Shown here: positions 8,164 through 15,363 of the stretch, piece after piece
Layout of the letters: every line of letters starts with the position of its first letter
Position numbering within the stretch: the stretch's first letter is position 1
NCBI GenBank assembly: GCA_016178705.1
Contig: JACOST010000014.1
Location: 1 to 64,000, forward strand
From: Deltaproteobacteria bacterium
GTDB taxonomy: Bacteria; Desulfobacterota; Binatia; HRBIN30; JACQVA1
Direction of reading: 5' to 3'
DNA length: 64,000 nucleotides
Translations under genes and position numbers: made by a program
The notes under the pieces: model-generated
Told to the model about the DNA's origin: nothing
Seen by the model: only the letters and a program-made list of their open reading frames with translations
Database searches by the model: none

Positions 8164-9462
8164 ATGCCGCACACCATCACCGCACTTCACCCCCGCGACA
8201 TCCGCACGCCGACTTCACGCACGCTCGCCGGGTCCGATGCCGTGCACACCGATCCCGACTACTCCGCTGCCTACGTCGTGCTCACCACCGATCACCCCGA
8301 CGCGCTGCAAGGGCACGGGCTCACGTTCACCATCGGGCGCGGCACCGAAGTATGCGTGGCTGCTATCAAGGCGTTGGCGCCACTGGTGGTGGGGCAGACG
8401 CTCGAATCCATCATCGCCGACATGGCCAACTTCTGGCGCCGCCTCACCGGCGAAAGCCAACTGCGCTGGATCGGTCCGGAGAAGGGTGCGATCCATCTCG
8501 CCACCGCGGCGATCGTCAACGCCGTGTGGGATCTGTGGGCGAAGGTCGAAGGCAAGCCGGTGTGGAAGGTCGTCGCTGACATGACCCCGGAGCAATTCGT
8601 CGCCTGCATCGATTTTCGCTACCTCAGCGACGCGCTTACCCGCGACGACGCGCTCGCCATTCTCCGCTCTCAGGCAGCTACGCGCGGCGCGCGTGAAGCG
8701 GAAATGCGGCGCGACGGCTACCCGGCGTACATCACCTCCGCGGGCTGGATGGGCTACCCCGACGACAAAGTTCGCACGCTCTGTCGCGAGGCACTCGCCG
8801 CGGGCTGGACCCGTTTCAAAATCAAAGTCGGACGCGACACCGATGAGAACGTCCGTCGCTGCGCGCTGGTGCGCGAGGAGATCGGGCCGAACGCGTGGCT
8901 GATGCTCGACGCCAATCAGGCGTGGGATGTCGGCGAGGCGATCGACTACATGCGACCGCTCGCGCGATTCCGTCCGTTGTGGATCGAGGAGCCGACGAGC
9001 CCCGACGACATTCTGGGTCACGCAGCGATCCGGCGCGCGATCACACCGATTGGCGTCGCCACCGGCGAGCATTGCCCGAACCGCGTGATGTTCAAACAGC
9101 TCCTGCAAGCGCACGCGATCGATTTCTGCCAATTCGACAACTGCCGCCTCGGCGGCCTCAGCGAAGTGATGGCCGTGTTGCTGCTCGCCGCCAAGTTCGG
9201 CGTGCCGGTCTGCCCGCACGCGGGCGGACTCGGCCTGTGCGAGTACGGCCAGCACGTCTCGCTGATCGACTACATTTGCGTGAGTGGAAGCTTGGAGAAC
9301 CGCGCCATCGAGTTCGCCGATCACCTGCACGAACACTTCGTCGCGCCGGTGGTCGTGCGCAACGGGCGTTACCGGCCACCGACTGCGCCGGGCTTCAGCA
9401 TCGAGATGCACGCGGCATCGCTGGCCGAGTTCGATTTTCCGGGTGGGGCGGCGTGGGGGTAG
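8164..9462 (+). CDS. fucD: L-fuconate dehydratase (enolase superfamily)
   Basis: A 432-residue mandelate-racemase/enolase superfamily protein. It shows the KIKVG base motif, metal ligands in MLDANQAWD, WIEEPTSPDD and VATGEHCPN, and the catalytic His in CPHAGGLGLCEYGQH, all as in L-fuconate dehydratase. The enzyme dehydrates L-fuconate to 2-keto-3-deoxy-L-fuconate. The ATG at 8164 follows a strong GGAGGGAGA ribosome site. The gene is divergent from the Gfo/Idh-lactonase-sulfatase operon with 72 bases between, suggesting shared regulation. Length is normal for the family. Confidence 0.93.
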   Translation: MPHTITALHPRDIRTPTSRTLAGSDAVHTDPDYSAAYVVLTTDHPDALQGHGLTFTIGRGTEVCVAAIKALAPLVVGQTLESIIADMANFWRRLTGESQLRWIGPEKGAIHLATAAIVNAVWDLWAKVEGKPVWKVVADMTPEQFVACIDFRYLSDALTRDDALAILRSQAATRGAREAEMRRDGYPAYITSAGWMGYPDDKVRTLCREALAAGWTRFKIKVGRDTDENVRRCALVREEIGPNAWLMLDANQAWDVGEAIDYMRPLARFRPLWIEEPTSPDDILGHAAIRRAITPIGVATGEHCPNRVMFKQLLQAHAIDFCQFDNCRLGGLSEVMAVLLLAAKFGVPVCPHAGGLGLCEYGQHVSLIDYICVSGSLENRAIEFADHLHEHFVAPVVVRNGRYRPPTAPGFSIEMHAASLAEFDFPGGAAWG

Positions 9463-9467
9463 TGGAG

Positions 9468-9496
9468 CATCCGACCGATCGGACTGATCGGACCGA
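9468..9496. repeat. Short GACCGATCG-type tandem repeat
   Basis: Just after fucD the sequence repeats a CCGATCGGACTGATCGGACC pattern with a period of about 10, ending at the mutarotase stop codon. The units are also partly self-complementary (GATCGG/CCGATC), so it may form a hairpin between the convergent genes. No T-run follows. Confidence 0.5.
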
Positions 9497-9832
9497 TCAA
9501 ATCAGCGCATACACCAGATCCATATCCGCCCACCACTCACCCGGCTTGGCGTCGAACACCGGCTCCTGGAACGTCTCCATCAGCGCTTGCCACTCGCGGA
9601 TGCGCGGGTCGCTCTCCATGTAGCGGGCGAAGTCGCGCTCGGGATCGAAGTCATCGACCGTCTCCATCAGCATGAAGAGCCGCCGGCCGAGGCGCCAGAT
9701 CAGCATGCGCTCGATGCCGATCGCGCGGAGTCCGCGTTCCACCTCGGGCCAAACGCTACGGTGATACTCGATGTAGCGGGCGATGATACTGGGATCGTCC
9801 TTCAAGTTGAGCGTGCGAGCGTAGCGTTTCAT
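9497..9832 (-). CDS. L-rhamnose/L-fucose mutarotase (RhaM family)
   Basis: A 111-residue single-domain protein of the L-rhamnose mutarotase family (dimeric alpha/beta barrel). Visible family features are the N-terminal Arg-Tyr-x-x-x-Leu-Asn-Leu-Lys-Asp-Asp, the YHRSVWPEV segment with its catalytic His, and a C-terminal WWADMDLVYAL. Such enzymes interconvert the alpha and beta anomers of deoxy sugars; here L-fucose is the likely substrate because of the neighbouring fuconate dehydratase. The start at 9832 is chosen from homology. It is convergent with fucD and downstream of the SDR. Confidence 0.9.
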   Translation of the reverse strand: MKRYARTLNLKDDPSIIARYIEYHRSVWPEVERGLRAIGIERMLIWRLGRRLFMLMETVDDFDPERDFARYMESDPRIREWQALMETFQEPVFDAKPGEWWADMDLVYALI

Positions 9833-9854
9833 GGGTTCATGGTCCCTGGTTTGT

Positions 9855-9912
9855 GGTCTGTGGTTTGTGGTTTCCGCCCCAACCATGAACCAGAAACCAC
9901 AAACCACAGACC
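9855..9912. repeat. 20-bp perfect inverted repeat
   Basis: Two 20-base arms (9855-9874 and 9893-9912) are exactly complementary and enclose an 18-base loop. The arms are built from GGTTTGTG/CACAAACC words, and the left arm is preceded by another partial copy. It lies between the SDR stop and the mutarotase start on the same strand. It could be a transcript hairpin, but there is no U-run, so it is not a classical terminator. Confidence 0.75.
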
Positions 9913-9916
9913 TTGG

Positions 9917-10687
9917 TTAGACTAGCAGTACACCGCCGTCGATCGGATAGGCTTGGCCGGTGATGAACGACGCTTCGTCGGAGCACAGGTATAGCGCCAG
10001 CGCGGCAACTTCCTCCGGCGTGCCCATGCGACCGATCGGCTGATACTCGGATAGCTGGCGGAACATCTCCGCCTCGCGCCCGGGATAGGTGTCGCGCAGG
10101 TAGCCGTCGACGAACGGCGTGTGGACACGCGCGGGGCAGATGCAGTTACAGCGAATGCCCTGCTTGATATAGTCGACCGCGACCGAGCGGGTCATCGTCA
10201 GCACCGCCCCCTTGCTCATCGAATAGGCGAAGCGGTCGGGCAGCCCGATCAGCGAAGCAATCGACGCCAAATTCAAGATGACGCCGCCACCGCTGCGCAA
10301 CATGCGCGTGACTCCGGCTTGCGAGCACAGAAATACGCCCTTGACGTTGACGGCGTAGATGCGATCGAAGTCCGCTTCAGTCGTGGTCGCCACCGTGCCG
10401 ATGTGGGCGATGCCGGCGTTGTTGACCAAGATGTCGAGTCGACCGGCGGCGGCATCGATCTGGTCGAACGCCGCGATCACCGATGCCGCGCCGGTCACGT
10501 CGCAGAGGATCACGTCGGCCGCACCGCCGGCCGCGCGAATCTGCTCGACCGTTGCCGCGGCCGCCGACATCTCACGGTCGAGAACAAAGACCCGAGCGCC
10601 TTGCTTCGCGAACGTGATTGCGATCGCGCGCCCGATGCCGGAACCGGCACCGGTCACCACGGCGATCTTGCTGTCCAAGCGAAACAT
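9917..10687 (-). CDS. SDR dehydrogenase, probable 2-keto-3-deoxy-L-fuconate dehydrogenase
   Basis: A 256-residue classical short-chain dehydrogenase. Motifs are TGAGSGIG for the cofactor, LVNNAGIAHIG, an active-site Ser (NLASIASL) and YSMSK (Tyr-x-x-x-Lys), ending with GQAYPIDGG. In the non-phosphorylated L-fucose route an SDR of this type oxidises 2-keto-3-deoxy-L-fuconate to the 2,4-diketo acid, and the neighbouring pathway genes support that. The same fold also serves as L-fucose dehydrogenase, so the step is not certain. The ATG at 10687 has a GAGGAA site; the frame stays open upstream but only as a shadow of the Pit gene. Confidence 0.87.
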   Translation of the reverse strand: MFRLDSKIAVVTGAGSGIGRAIAITFAKQGARVFVLDREMSAAAATVEQIRAAGGAADVILCDVTGAASVIAAFDQIDAAAGRLDILVNNAGIAHIGTVATTTEADFDRIYAVNVKGVFLCSQAGVTRMLRSGGGVILNLASIASLIGLPDRFAYSMSKGAVLTMTRSVAVDYIKQGIRCNCICPARVHTPFVDGYLRDTYPGREAEMFRQLSEYQPIGRMGTPEEVAALALYLCSDEASFITGQAYPIDGGVLLV

Positions 10688-10728
10688 CCGACATTCCTCG
10701 CGCGTCGCGTAGGCGCGCCCAGCGAGAA

Positions 10729-11730
10729 TCAGAGCCCGATCATTCGTAACAACTCGACGATCATCATCGCGATCGCGGCGGTACACGGCACGGTCAATAT
10801 CCACGCCCACACGACGGTGCGCGCCACACCCCAGCGCACGGCCGACAAACGGCGGCTCGCCCCGACGCCGACGATCGCGCCGGTAATAGTGTGGGTGGTG
10901 CTCACCGGAATCCCTGCCATCGCCGCGCCGATGAGCGTGATCGCGCCCGCGGTCTCGGCGCAGAAGCCACCGATCGGTTGCAGCTTCGTAATGCGCATCC
11001 CCATCGTCTTGACGATGCGCCAGCCGCCGAACATCGTGCCGAGCGCGATCGCCGCATGGCACAACAGCACCACCCAGAACGGCACGTAGAAGGTCTTGCC
11101 GAGATAGCCGGCCGAGAACAGCAGGACCGAAATGATGCCCATGGTCTTCTGCGCGTCGTTGGTCCCGTGGCCGAGACTGTAGAGCGCTGCCGACACCAGT
11201 TGCAGCCGGCGGAACAAGCTGTCGACAACAGCCGGCGTCGAATGCCGCACGAAGATCAGCGTCAGCGTCATCATCGTCACGCCGATCAGCAGTCCGACGA
11301 CAGGCGAAATGAAGATGAAGAGTACGATTTTCAACACGCCGGACACGATCACCGCTTGCGGCCCAACCGCGGCGACGGCGGCACCGGCGAAGCCGGCGAT
11401 CAACGCGTGCGACGAACTGGTCGGCAGCGCGTACAACCAGGTGATGACATCCCACGCGATCGCCGCCGCCAAACCGGCGAACACAACAGTGGGCGTCGCT
11501 GCCGCGGGATCGATGATGCCCTTGCCGACCGTGGCCGCCACTGCCACGCCGAAGCCAAACGCCGCCACAAAGTTGAAGAACGCGGCCCACGCCACCGCCT
11601 GGCGCGGCGTGAGCACGCGAGTCGACACCACCGTCGCCACCGAGTTGGCGGCGTCGTGAAAGCCGTTCATGAAGTCGAAGCCCAGCGCCACGACGACGAG
11701 GAAGATAACCAAACCCATCCCACCACCCAC
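10729..11730 (-). CDS. pit: Inorganic phosphate transporter, Pit family
   Basis: A 333-residue inner-membrane protein with about nine or ten hydrophobic segments. Both copies of the duplicated PHO4/Pit signature are present: GFHDAANSVAT near residues 23-33 and LGHGTNDAQKTMGI in the second half. Pit proteins import metal-phosphate complexes using the proton gradient. The gene follows the DUF47/PhoU-like gene by 36 bases on the same strand, the usual partner arrangement. Length is at the short end for the family (short bacterial/archaeal type). Confidence 0.93.
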   Translation of the reverse strand: MGGGMGLVIFLVVVALGFDFMNGFHDAANSVATVVSTRVLTPRQAVAWAAFFNFVAAFGFGVAVAATVGKGIIDPAAATPTVVFAGLAAAIAWDVITWLYALPTSSSHALIAGFAGAAVAAVGPQAVIVSGVLKIVLFIFISPVVGLLIGVTMMTLTLIFVRHSTPAVVDSLFRRLQLVSAALYSLGHGTNDAQKTMGIISVLLFSAGYLGKTFYVPFWVVLLCHAAIALGTMFGGWRIVKTMGMRITKLQPIGGFCAETAGAITLIGAAMAGIPVSTTHTITGAIVGVGASRRLSAVRWGVARTVVWAWILTVPCTAAIAMMIVELLRMIGL

Positions 11731-11766
11731 GGAGAGTACGTAACGCTGGTGAAACCCAGGCGCGAC

Positions 11767-12396
11767 TTACGCGTATTCGAGCGCGACGCCTTCGAGAATG
11801 TTGGCCACGTCCTCGCAGCGATCCACGGCGTCTTCCAGGAAGTCGTACAGCTCTTTGAGTTTGATGATGGTGACCGGGTCCTTGGTGCCGTTGAAGAGGC
11901 GCCCCAGTGCGCTGCGCAGGAGCGTGTCGCCCTCGTTTTCGAAGCGATTGATCTCCATACAAATCTTGATGAGGCCGTCGCGGTCCTTGAGATTGCGCAA
12001 GCCGGTCATCGCGCGATTGACCTGCGTGACCGCCTGCACCAACACTTCGGCGATCTGCACGGCGTCCGGATCCACCTCGGTGAGTTTATAGAGCCACACC
12101 CGTTCGGCGGTGGCTTCGATGAGATCGAGAATATCGTCCAGCCGGGTGATCAGGCGATGGATGTCGCCGCGATCGATCGGCGTCACGAAGGTCTTGTGCA
12201 ACGTCTCAACGGCCTTGTGCGTGATGACATCGCCTTCGTGCTCGACCTCTTTGATGCGGCGAGCCTGCGAGGCCGCGTCGCCGGGAGTCGTCAGCATCGT
12301 GTGCAACAATTTTGCCCCTTCCAGCGTCTTCGCGGCGTGCTGCTCGAAGAAGTCGAAGAAGCCCTTGCCTTCGCTGGGGAACAGTCTGGCGAACAT
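11767..12396 (-). CDS. DUF47/PhoU-like phosphate transport regulator
   Basis: A 209-residue all-helical protein of the DUF47 (TIGR00153) family, distantly related to PhoU. It begins with the typical Phe-rich segment (GKGFFDFFEQHA) and carries the E-x-x-x-D repeats that bind metal in PhoU-like proteins (IKEVEHEGD, INRFENEGD). Members are cotranscribed with Pit transporters and are thought to modulate them. The ATG at 12396 fits the homology start; a longer frame reaches 12561 but runs into the mobile element upstream. Confidence 0.92.
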   Translation of the reverse strand: MFARLFPSEGKGFFDFFEQHAAKTLEGAKLLHTMLTTPGDAASQARRIKEVEHEGDVITHKAVETLHKTFVTPIDRGDIHRLITRLDDILDLIEATAERVWLYKLTEVDPDAVQIAEVLVQAVTQVNRAMTGLRNLKDRDGLIKICMEINRFENEGDTLLRSALGRLFNGTKDPVTIIKLKELYDFLEDAVDRCEDVANILEGVALEYA

Positions 12397-12503
12397 GATG
12401 GCCGTATAGTCAGGCGGACCGCACAAGTAAAGACAGGGGCCGTGATCCCGACTCGATCGACCCGTTGCAGCCAGTGGACGCAACGCGACTTCATGACGAT
12501 GAA

Positions 12504-12746
12504 GTAGTGTCTCAGTTTGAAATTGGCACTGCGGCCCATCTTCTAGCGTCGTGTCTCGCAAATGTCAGCGATAGGCGATCTTTTCTGAAGCGTAGGGGCG
12601 ATGCATGCATCGCCCTCCGTGTTTCTCCGCGGTGGACACGTCAATTCGCGGGCGACGCATGCGTCGCCCCTACAGGGAACCGGGAGTGCTTCCTCGCTCG
12701 TTCCTACCAATGACAACTTTCGTTGCGCTCAAACTGAGACACTACC
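12504..12746. mobile_element. Non-autonomous inverted-repeat element (MITE-like) with 9-bp target duplication
   Basis: Perfect 17-base terminal inverted repeats (12504-12520 and 12729-12745, left end GTAGTGTCTCAGTTTGA) bound about 243 bases with no transposase gene. Directly outside, GACGATGAA occurs at 12495-12503 and again at 12747-12755, a 9-base direct repeat that looks like a target-site duplication. The inside holds a second, independent repeat (12592-12680). It sits between the DUF47 and DUF971 genes, within the probable promoter region of the latter. The mobilising transposase is not in the window. Confidence 0.82.
12592..12680. repeat. Dispersed palindromic repeat, copy A
   Basis: About 89 bases bounded by imperfect 23-base inverted arms (12592-12614 and 12651-12673, 21 of 23 matching), containing CTCCGCGG in the middle and ending TACAGGGAAC. 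A closely similar block lies at 57203-57290. It is nested inside the inverted-repeat element. It looks like a REP/BIME-type dispersed repeat of this genome. Confidence 0.8.
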
Positions 12747-12800
12747 GACGATGAACCTGCGTTGCTTTCCGCACACCGACTGGTTAGGGTCGTCGTCGGA

Positions 12801-13151
12801 ATGACTCAGAGCACCACCGCGATCCCCACCGATATTCGCCGCATCGGCAAAAGCGCAATCGAGATTCTGTGGAGCGATGGCCATCGCTCCGAGTTCACCA
12901 ATCACTACCTGCGCCAGCATTGCCCGTGCGCGACCTGCCGCGAACGGCCGCCGCGCACTCTGCCCGTGGTCGGTGCAGGTGGCACCGAGTTGTATCCATC
13001 CCAAATCGGCGTGGTCGGGCGCTACGCGATCAGCATTCAATGGAGCGACGGTCACGACGCCGGCATCTACAGCTATCGCACGCTGCGCGAACTCTGCCCG
13101 TGTGCGGAGTGTCGTCCCGAGCGACCCGTCAGTGAAGGCGCGGCATCATGA
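12801..13151 (+). CDS. DUF971 family protein
   Basis: A 116-residue protein with two copies of the DUF971 pattern: I-x-I-L-W-S-D-G-H followed by YLRQHCPCATC, and I-S-I-Q-W-S-D-G-H followed by LRELCPCAEC. The paired Cys-x-Cys-x-x-Cys sets suggest metal or iron-sulfur binding. DUF971 is the N-terminal domain of gamma-butyrobetaine hydroxylase and often stands alone next to Mrp-type ATPases, as here: its stop overlaps the mrp start by four bases (ATGA). I chose ATG 12801; 12762 is an in-frame alternative. Its biochemical role is not established. Confidence 0.9.
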   Translation: MTQSTTAIPTDIRRIGKSAIEILWSDGHRSEFTNHYLRQHCPCATCRERPPRTLPVVGAGGTELYPSQIGVVGRYAISIQWSDGHDAGIYSYRTLRELCPCAECRPERPVSEGAAS

Positions 13152-14221
13152 CAACGATCGACGACATCCGCGAGCGATTGACAGAGATTCGCCCCACCGG
13201 TCAGCGCGACAATATCGTTGGCCTCGGCATGGTGCAGGGCGTCGACTCGCAGAACGGCGCGGTGACGATTCATCTGGCGCCCGCCGCGCTGGCGCCGCCG
13301 ATCTTGCAAGCGACCATCGCCGACATTCGCCGCGCCGTTGGTGCGCTCGAAGGGATCACTGCCGTCGAGGTGCGCGTCCAGCAACCATCGCAACAGACGC
13401 AGAGCCCGTACGGCGAGCTCGGACCGATCCCCGGCGTGCGCGACATCATCGCGGTGTCGAGCACGAAGGGCGGCGTCGGCAAATCGACTGTCGCCGCCAA
13501 TCTCGCCCTCGCGCTTCAGCACTGCGGCCGCCGTGTCGGGTTACTCGACTCCGACGTGTACGGTCCCAGCATGCCGCTGATGCTCGGCATCTCGGGCCGG
13601 CCGCGCATGGGTGAGAACAAGCGCATCTTCCCGATCGAGAAGTTCGGCCTGCGGGTGATGTCGATGGGCTTCTTCCTCGACGATAGCTCGCCGGTGATCT
13701 GGCGCGGGCCGATGGTGATGGGACTGGTGCGACAGTTTCTCAAGGATGTCGAGTGGGGTGAACTCGACATCCTGGTCGTCGACATGCCGCCCGGCACCGG
13801 CGATGCGCAGCTCACGCTGGTGCAGCAGGTGCCGCTCGCCGGCGGGGTGATCGTCACCACACCGCAAGATGTCGCGCTGCTCGATGTCGAGCGCGGCATC
13901 GCGATGTTCCAACAGGTCAACACGCCGGTGCTCGGTGTGGTCGAGAACATGAGTTACTACCAGTGCGACAAGTGCGGTCGTCGCGAAGACGTGTTCGGAA
14001 CCGGCGGCGGCAGCCGCATCGCCGAACGCTTCGGCGTACCGCTGCTCGGGGCGATTCCGCTGATCCCGGCAATTCGCGAAGGCGGCGACGCCGGCACGCC
14101 GATCGTCATCGCGCAGCCGCAGCATGCCGCGAGCAAGACGTTCCTCCACATCGCCAGCCAAGTCCTCGATGCCGTCGAGGCGGGCCGCGCCGAAGCCGCA
14201 GCGCCGCGGATCATTGGGTAG
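13148..14221 (+). CDS. mrp: Mrp/ApbC iron-sulfur cluster carrier ATPase
   Basis: A 357-residue protein with an N-terminal MIP18/DUF59 domain (residues 1-80) and a ParA-type ATPase domain. The deviant Walker A reads STKGGVGKST, then come VDMPPGTGD (Walker B) and a C-terminal CDKCGRR Cys-x-x-Cys that bridges an Fe-S cluster between subunits. Mrp proteins deliver [4Fe-4S] clusters to target enzymes in the cytoplasm. It is translationally coupled to the DUF971 gene. Length is standard. Confidence 0.95.
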   Translation: MTTIDDIRERLTEIRPTGQRDNIVGLGMVQGVDSQNGAVTIHLAPAALAPPILQATIADIRRAVGALEGITAVEVRVQQPSQQTQSPYGELGPIPGVRDIIAVSSTKGGVGKSTVAANLALALQHCGRRVGLLDSDVYGPSMPLMLGISGRPRMGENKRIFPIEKFGLRVMSMGFFLDDSSPVIWRGPMVMGLVRQFLKDVEWGELDILVVDMPPGTGDAQLTLVQQVPLAGGVIVTTPQDVALLDVERGIAMFQQVNTPVLGVVENMSYYQCDKCGRREDVFGTGGGSRIAERFGVPLLGAIPLIPAIREGGDAGTPIVIAQPQHAASKTFLHIASQVLDAVEAGRAEAAAPRIIG

Positions 14222-14275
14222 TTGGCGTTTGCATGGAGGGCTCCGAAGCGCGCGTTTTTTTGCGAGGTACTTTGC

Positions 14276-14488
14276 TTGAAGACGTTGAAAAAACCTGAAC
14301 GGTTGGAACTGATCCGTCGGCGAGCCTTTGAGTATGCTGCGAGCGGCAAGTTTGAAGACTGGTACAGAATCGAACGGGCGCTGTACAAGGAAGGCCTAAA
14401 GGAAGCTCGTACCGAACTGGACAGGCGCTTGATACGCGAACAATTGAACGAAGCGTGTCGTCAGGCAAGACAGAAGGGTGAATCTTGA
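14276..14488 (+). CDS. Small basic/acidic helical protein, unknown
   Basis: A possible 70-residue protein starting at a TTG at 14276 behind a GAGGT site. The sequence is highly charged (PERLELIRRRAFEYAASG, then a KFEDWYRIERALYKEG segment) and predicted helical; composition and codon use look like real coding sequence. I do not recognise a family. The frame is open to a TTG at 14222 directly after the mrp stop, but that extension looks non-coding. It precedes a small secreted protein. Confidence 0.5.
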   Translation: MKTLKKPERLELIRRRAFEYAASGKFEDWYRIERALYKEGLKEARTELDRRLIREQLNEACRQARQKGES

Positions 14489-14550
14489 GCAGGGGCGATG
14501 AACCTGATCGCTCTCGAGGTTGATGTCGAGTCAAACAGAGGAGGTGCCGA

Positions 14551-14802
14551 ATGAGTTCCACGAAAGCTGTGGTGGCGTTGTCCGCGTTGATCTTCGCAAC
14601 CTCGGCCATCGGCGATGAGAGTTCGCCGCCCAACGATCCCAAGGAAATCGTTCGGTGGGCCGCCCGTCAATGTGGCATCACCGATCCGTCTACAGCCACA
14701 CCCGAACAGAAGTTGTGCCTGGGGAACAAGGCGATGGAAGCTACCAATAGGATTGAGAAGGAGATGTGGGACAGTAAACGTCCCATACCGACGCCCCGGT
14801 AA
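14551..14802 (+). CDS. Small secreted protein, unknown
   Basis: An 83-residue protein behind a strong GAGGAGG site. It has a hydrophobic signal-peptide-like N-terminus (KAVVALSALIFATSAIG) with likely cleavage near residue 21. The mature part is about 60 residues with two Cys (RQCGITD, KLCLGN) that could pair in the periplasm. I recognise no family. Confidence 0.6.
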   Translation: MSSTKAVVALSALIFATSAIGDESSPPNDPKEIVRWAARQCGITDPSTATPEQKLCLGNKAMEATNRIEKEMWDSKRPIPTPR

Positions 14803-14889
14803 ACGTTGCACCTCGCGGCATGGGCGGGGGACGGCGGGTGCGTTTAGGTTCTGTGGCGGGCATGGCGTAGGAAGTGATATTCCGTTTCC

Positions 14890-15090
14890 GTGAAGGTCCG
14901 AGACGTAGTCCGGATGGTCGAGCAAGATGGATGGCGGAAGGTTGTTACTGAGGGCAGCCATCGCCAGTACAAACACTCCCAGAAGCACGGGCGGGTCACC
15001 ATCAGCGGGCATCCGGGAGACGACATGCCGAAGGGAACGCTGGTTTCGGTCATGCGACAGGCAGGCCTAGCGCGAGGGAAGAAATCATGA
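14890..15090 (+). CDS. hicA: HicA-type mRNA interferase toxin
   Basis: A 66-residue double-stranded-RNA-binding-fold toxin. Family features are the start KVRDVVRMVEQDGW, the catalytic-His segment GSHRQYKH and the C-terminal GTLVSVMRQAGL. HicA cleaves mRNA and is neutralised by HicB. The start is a GTG at 14890. Its stop overlaps the hicB ATG by four bases, so the pair is coupled, in toxin-first order as usual for this family. Confidence 0.93.
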   Translation: MKVRDVVRMVEQDGWRKVVTEGSHRQYKHSQKHGRVTISGHPGDDMPKGTLVSVMRQAGLARGKKS

Positions 15091-15347
15091 AGCGACAGTA
15101 TCTAGTGCGGATCGACAAGGACGTAGATAGCGATTGGGGCGCCTCCGTTCCGGATCTACCTGGCTGCGTCGCGACCGGGAAAACCATCGATGCAGCGCTG
15201 CGGCGAATCGAGGGGGCCATCGAACTGCACCTGCGCGGGCTGCGCGAGGATGGAATCAGAGTTCCACTTCCGAGACAGCGAGCGGTGAGGCCACGACGCA
15301 CTGCGAAGCAAGTCAACTTCTACGCAACGGTCGAGGTAGCAGCATAG
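15087..15347 (+). CDS. hicB: HicB-type antitoxin
   Basis: An 86-residue HicB protein with the degenerate RNase-H-like domain (VRIDKDVDSDWGASVPDLPG, then a CVATGKTIDAALRRIEGAI helix). The C-terminal tail is short and basic; I see no clear ribbon-helix-helix or HTH DNA-binding domain, so autoregulation is uncertain. It overlaps hicA by four bases and converges on the methyltransferase gene 16 bases away. Confidence 0.92.
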   Translation: MKRQYLVRIDKDVDSDWGASVPDLPGCVATGKTIDAALRRIEGAIELHLRGLREDGIRVPLPRQRAVRPRRTAKQVNFYATVEVAA

Positions 15348-15363
15348 TCGCGCGTCGAGGCGA

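Noticed and set aside
10688-11962. Upstream extension making a 681-residue SDR
   Set aside because: The extra region is Pit read in another frame; SDR homology and a ribosome site support the start at 10687.
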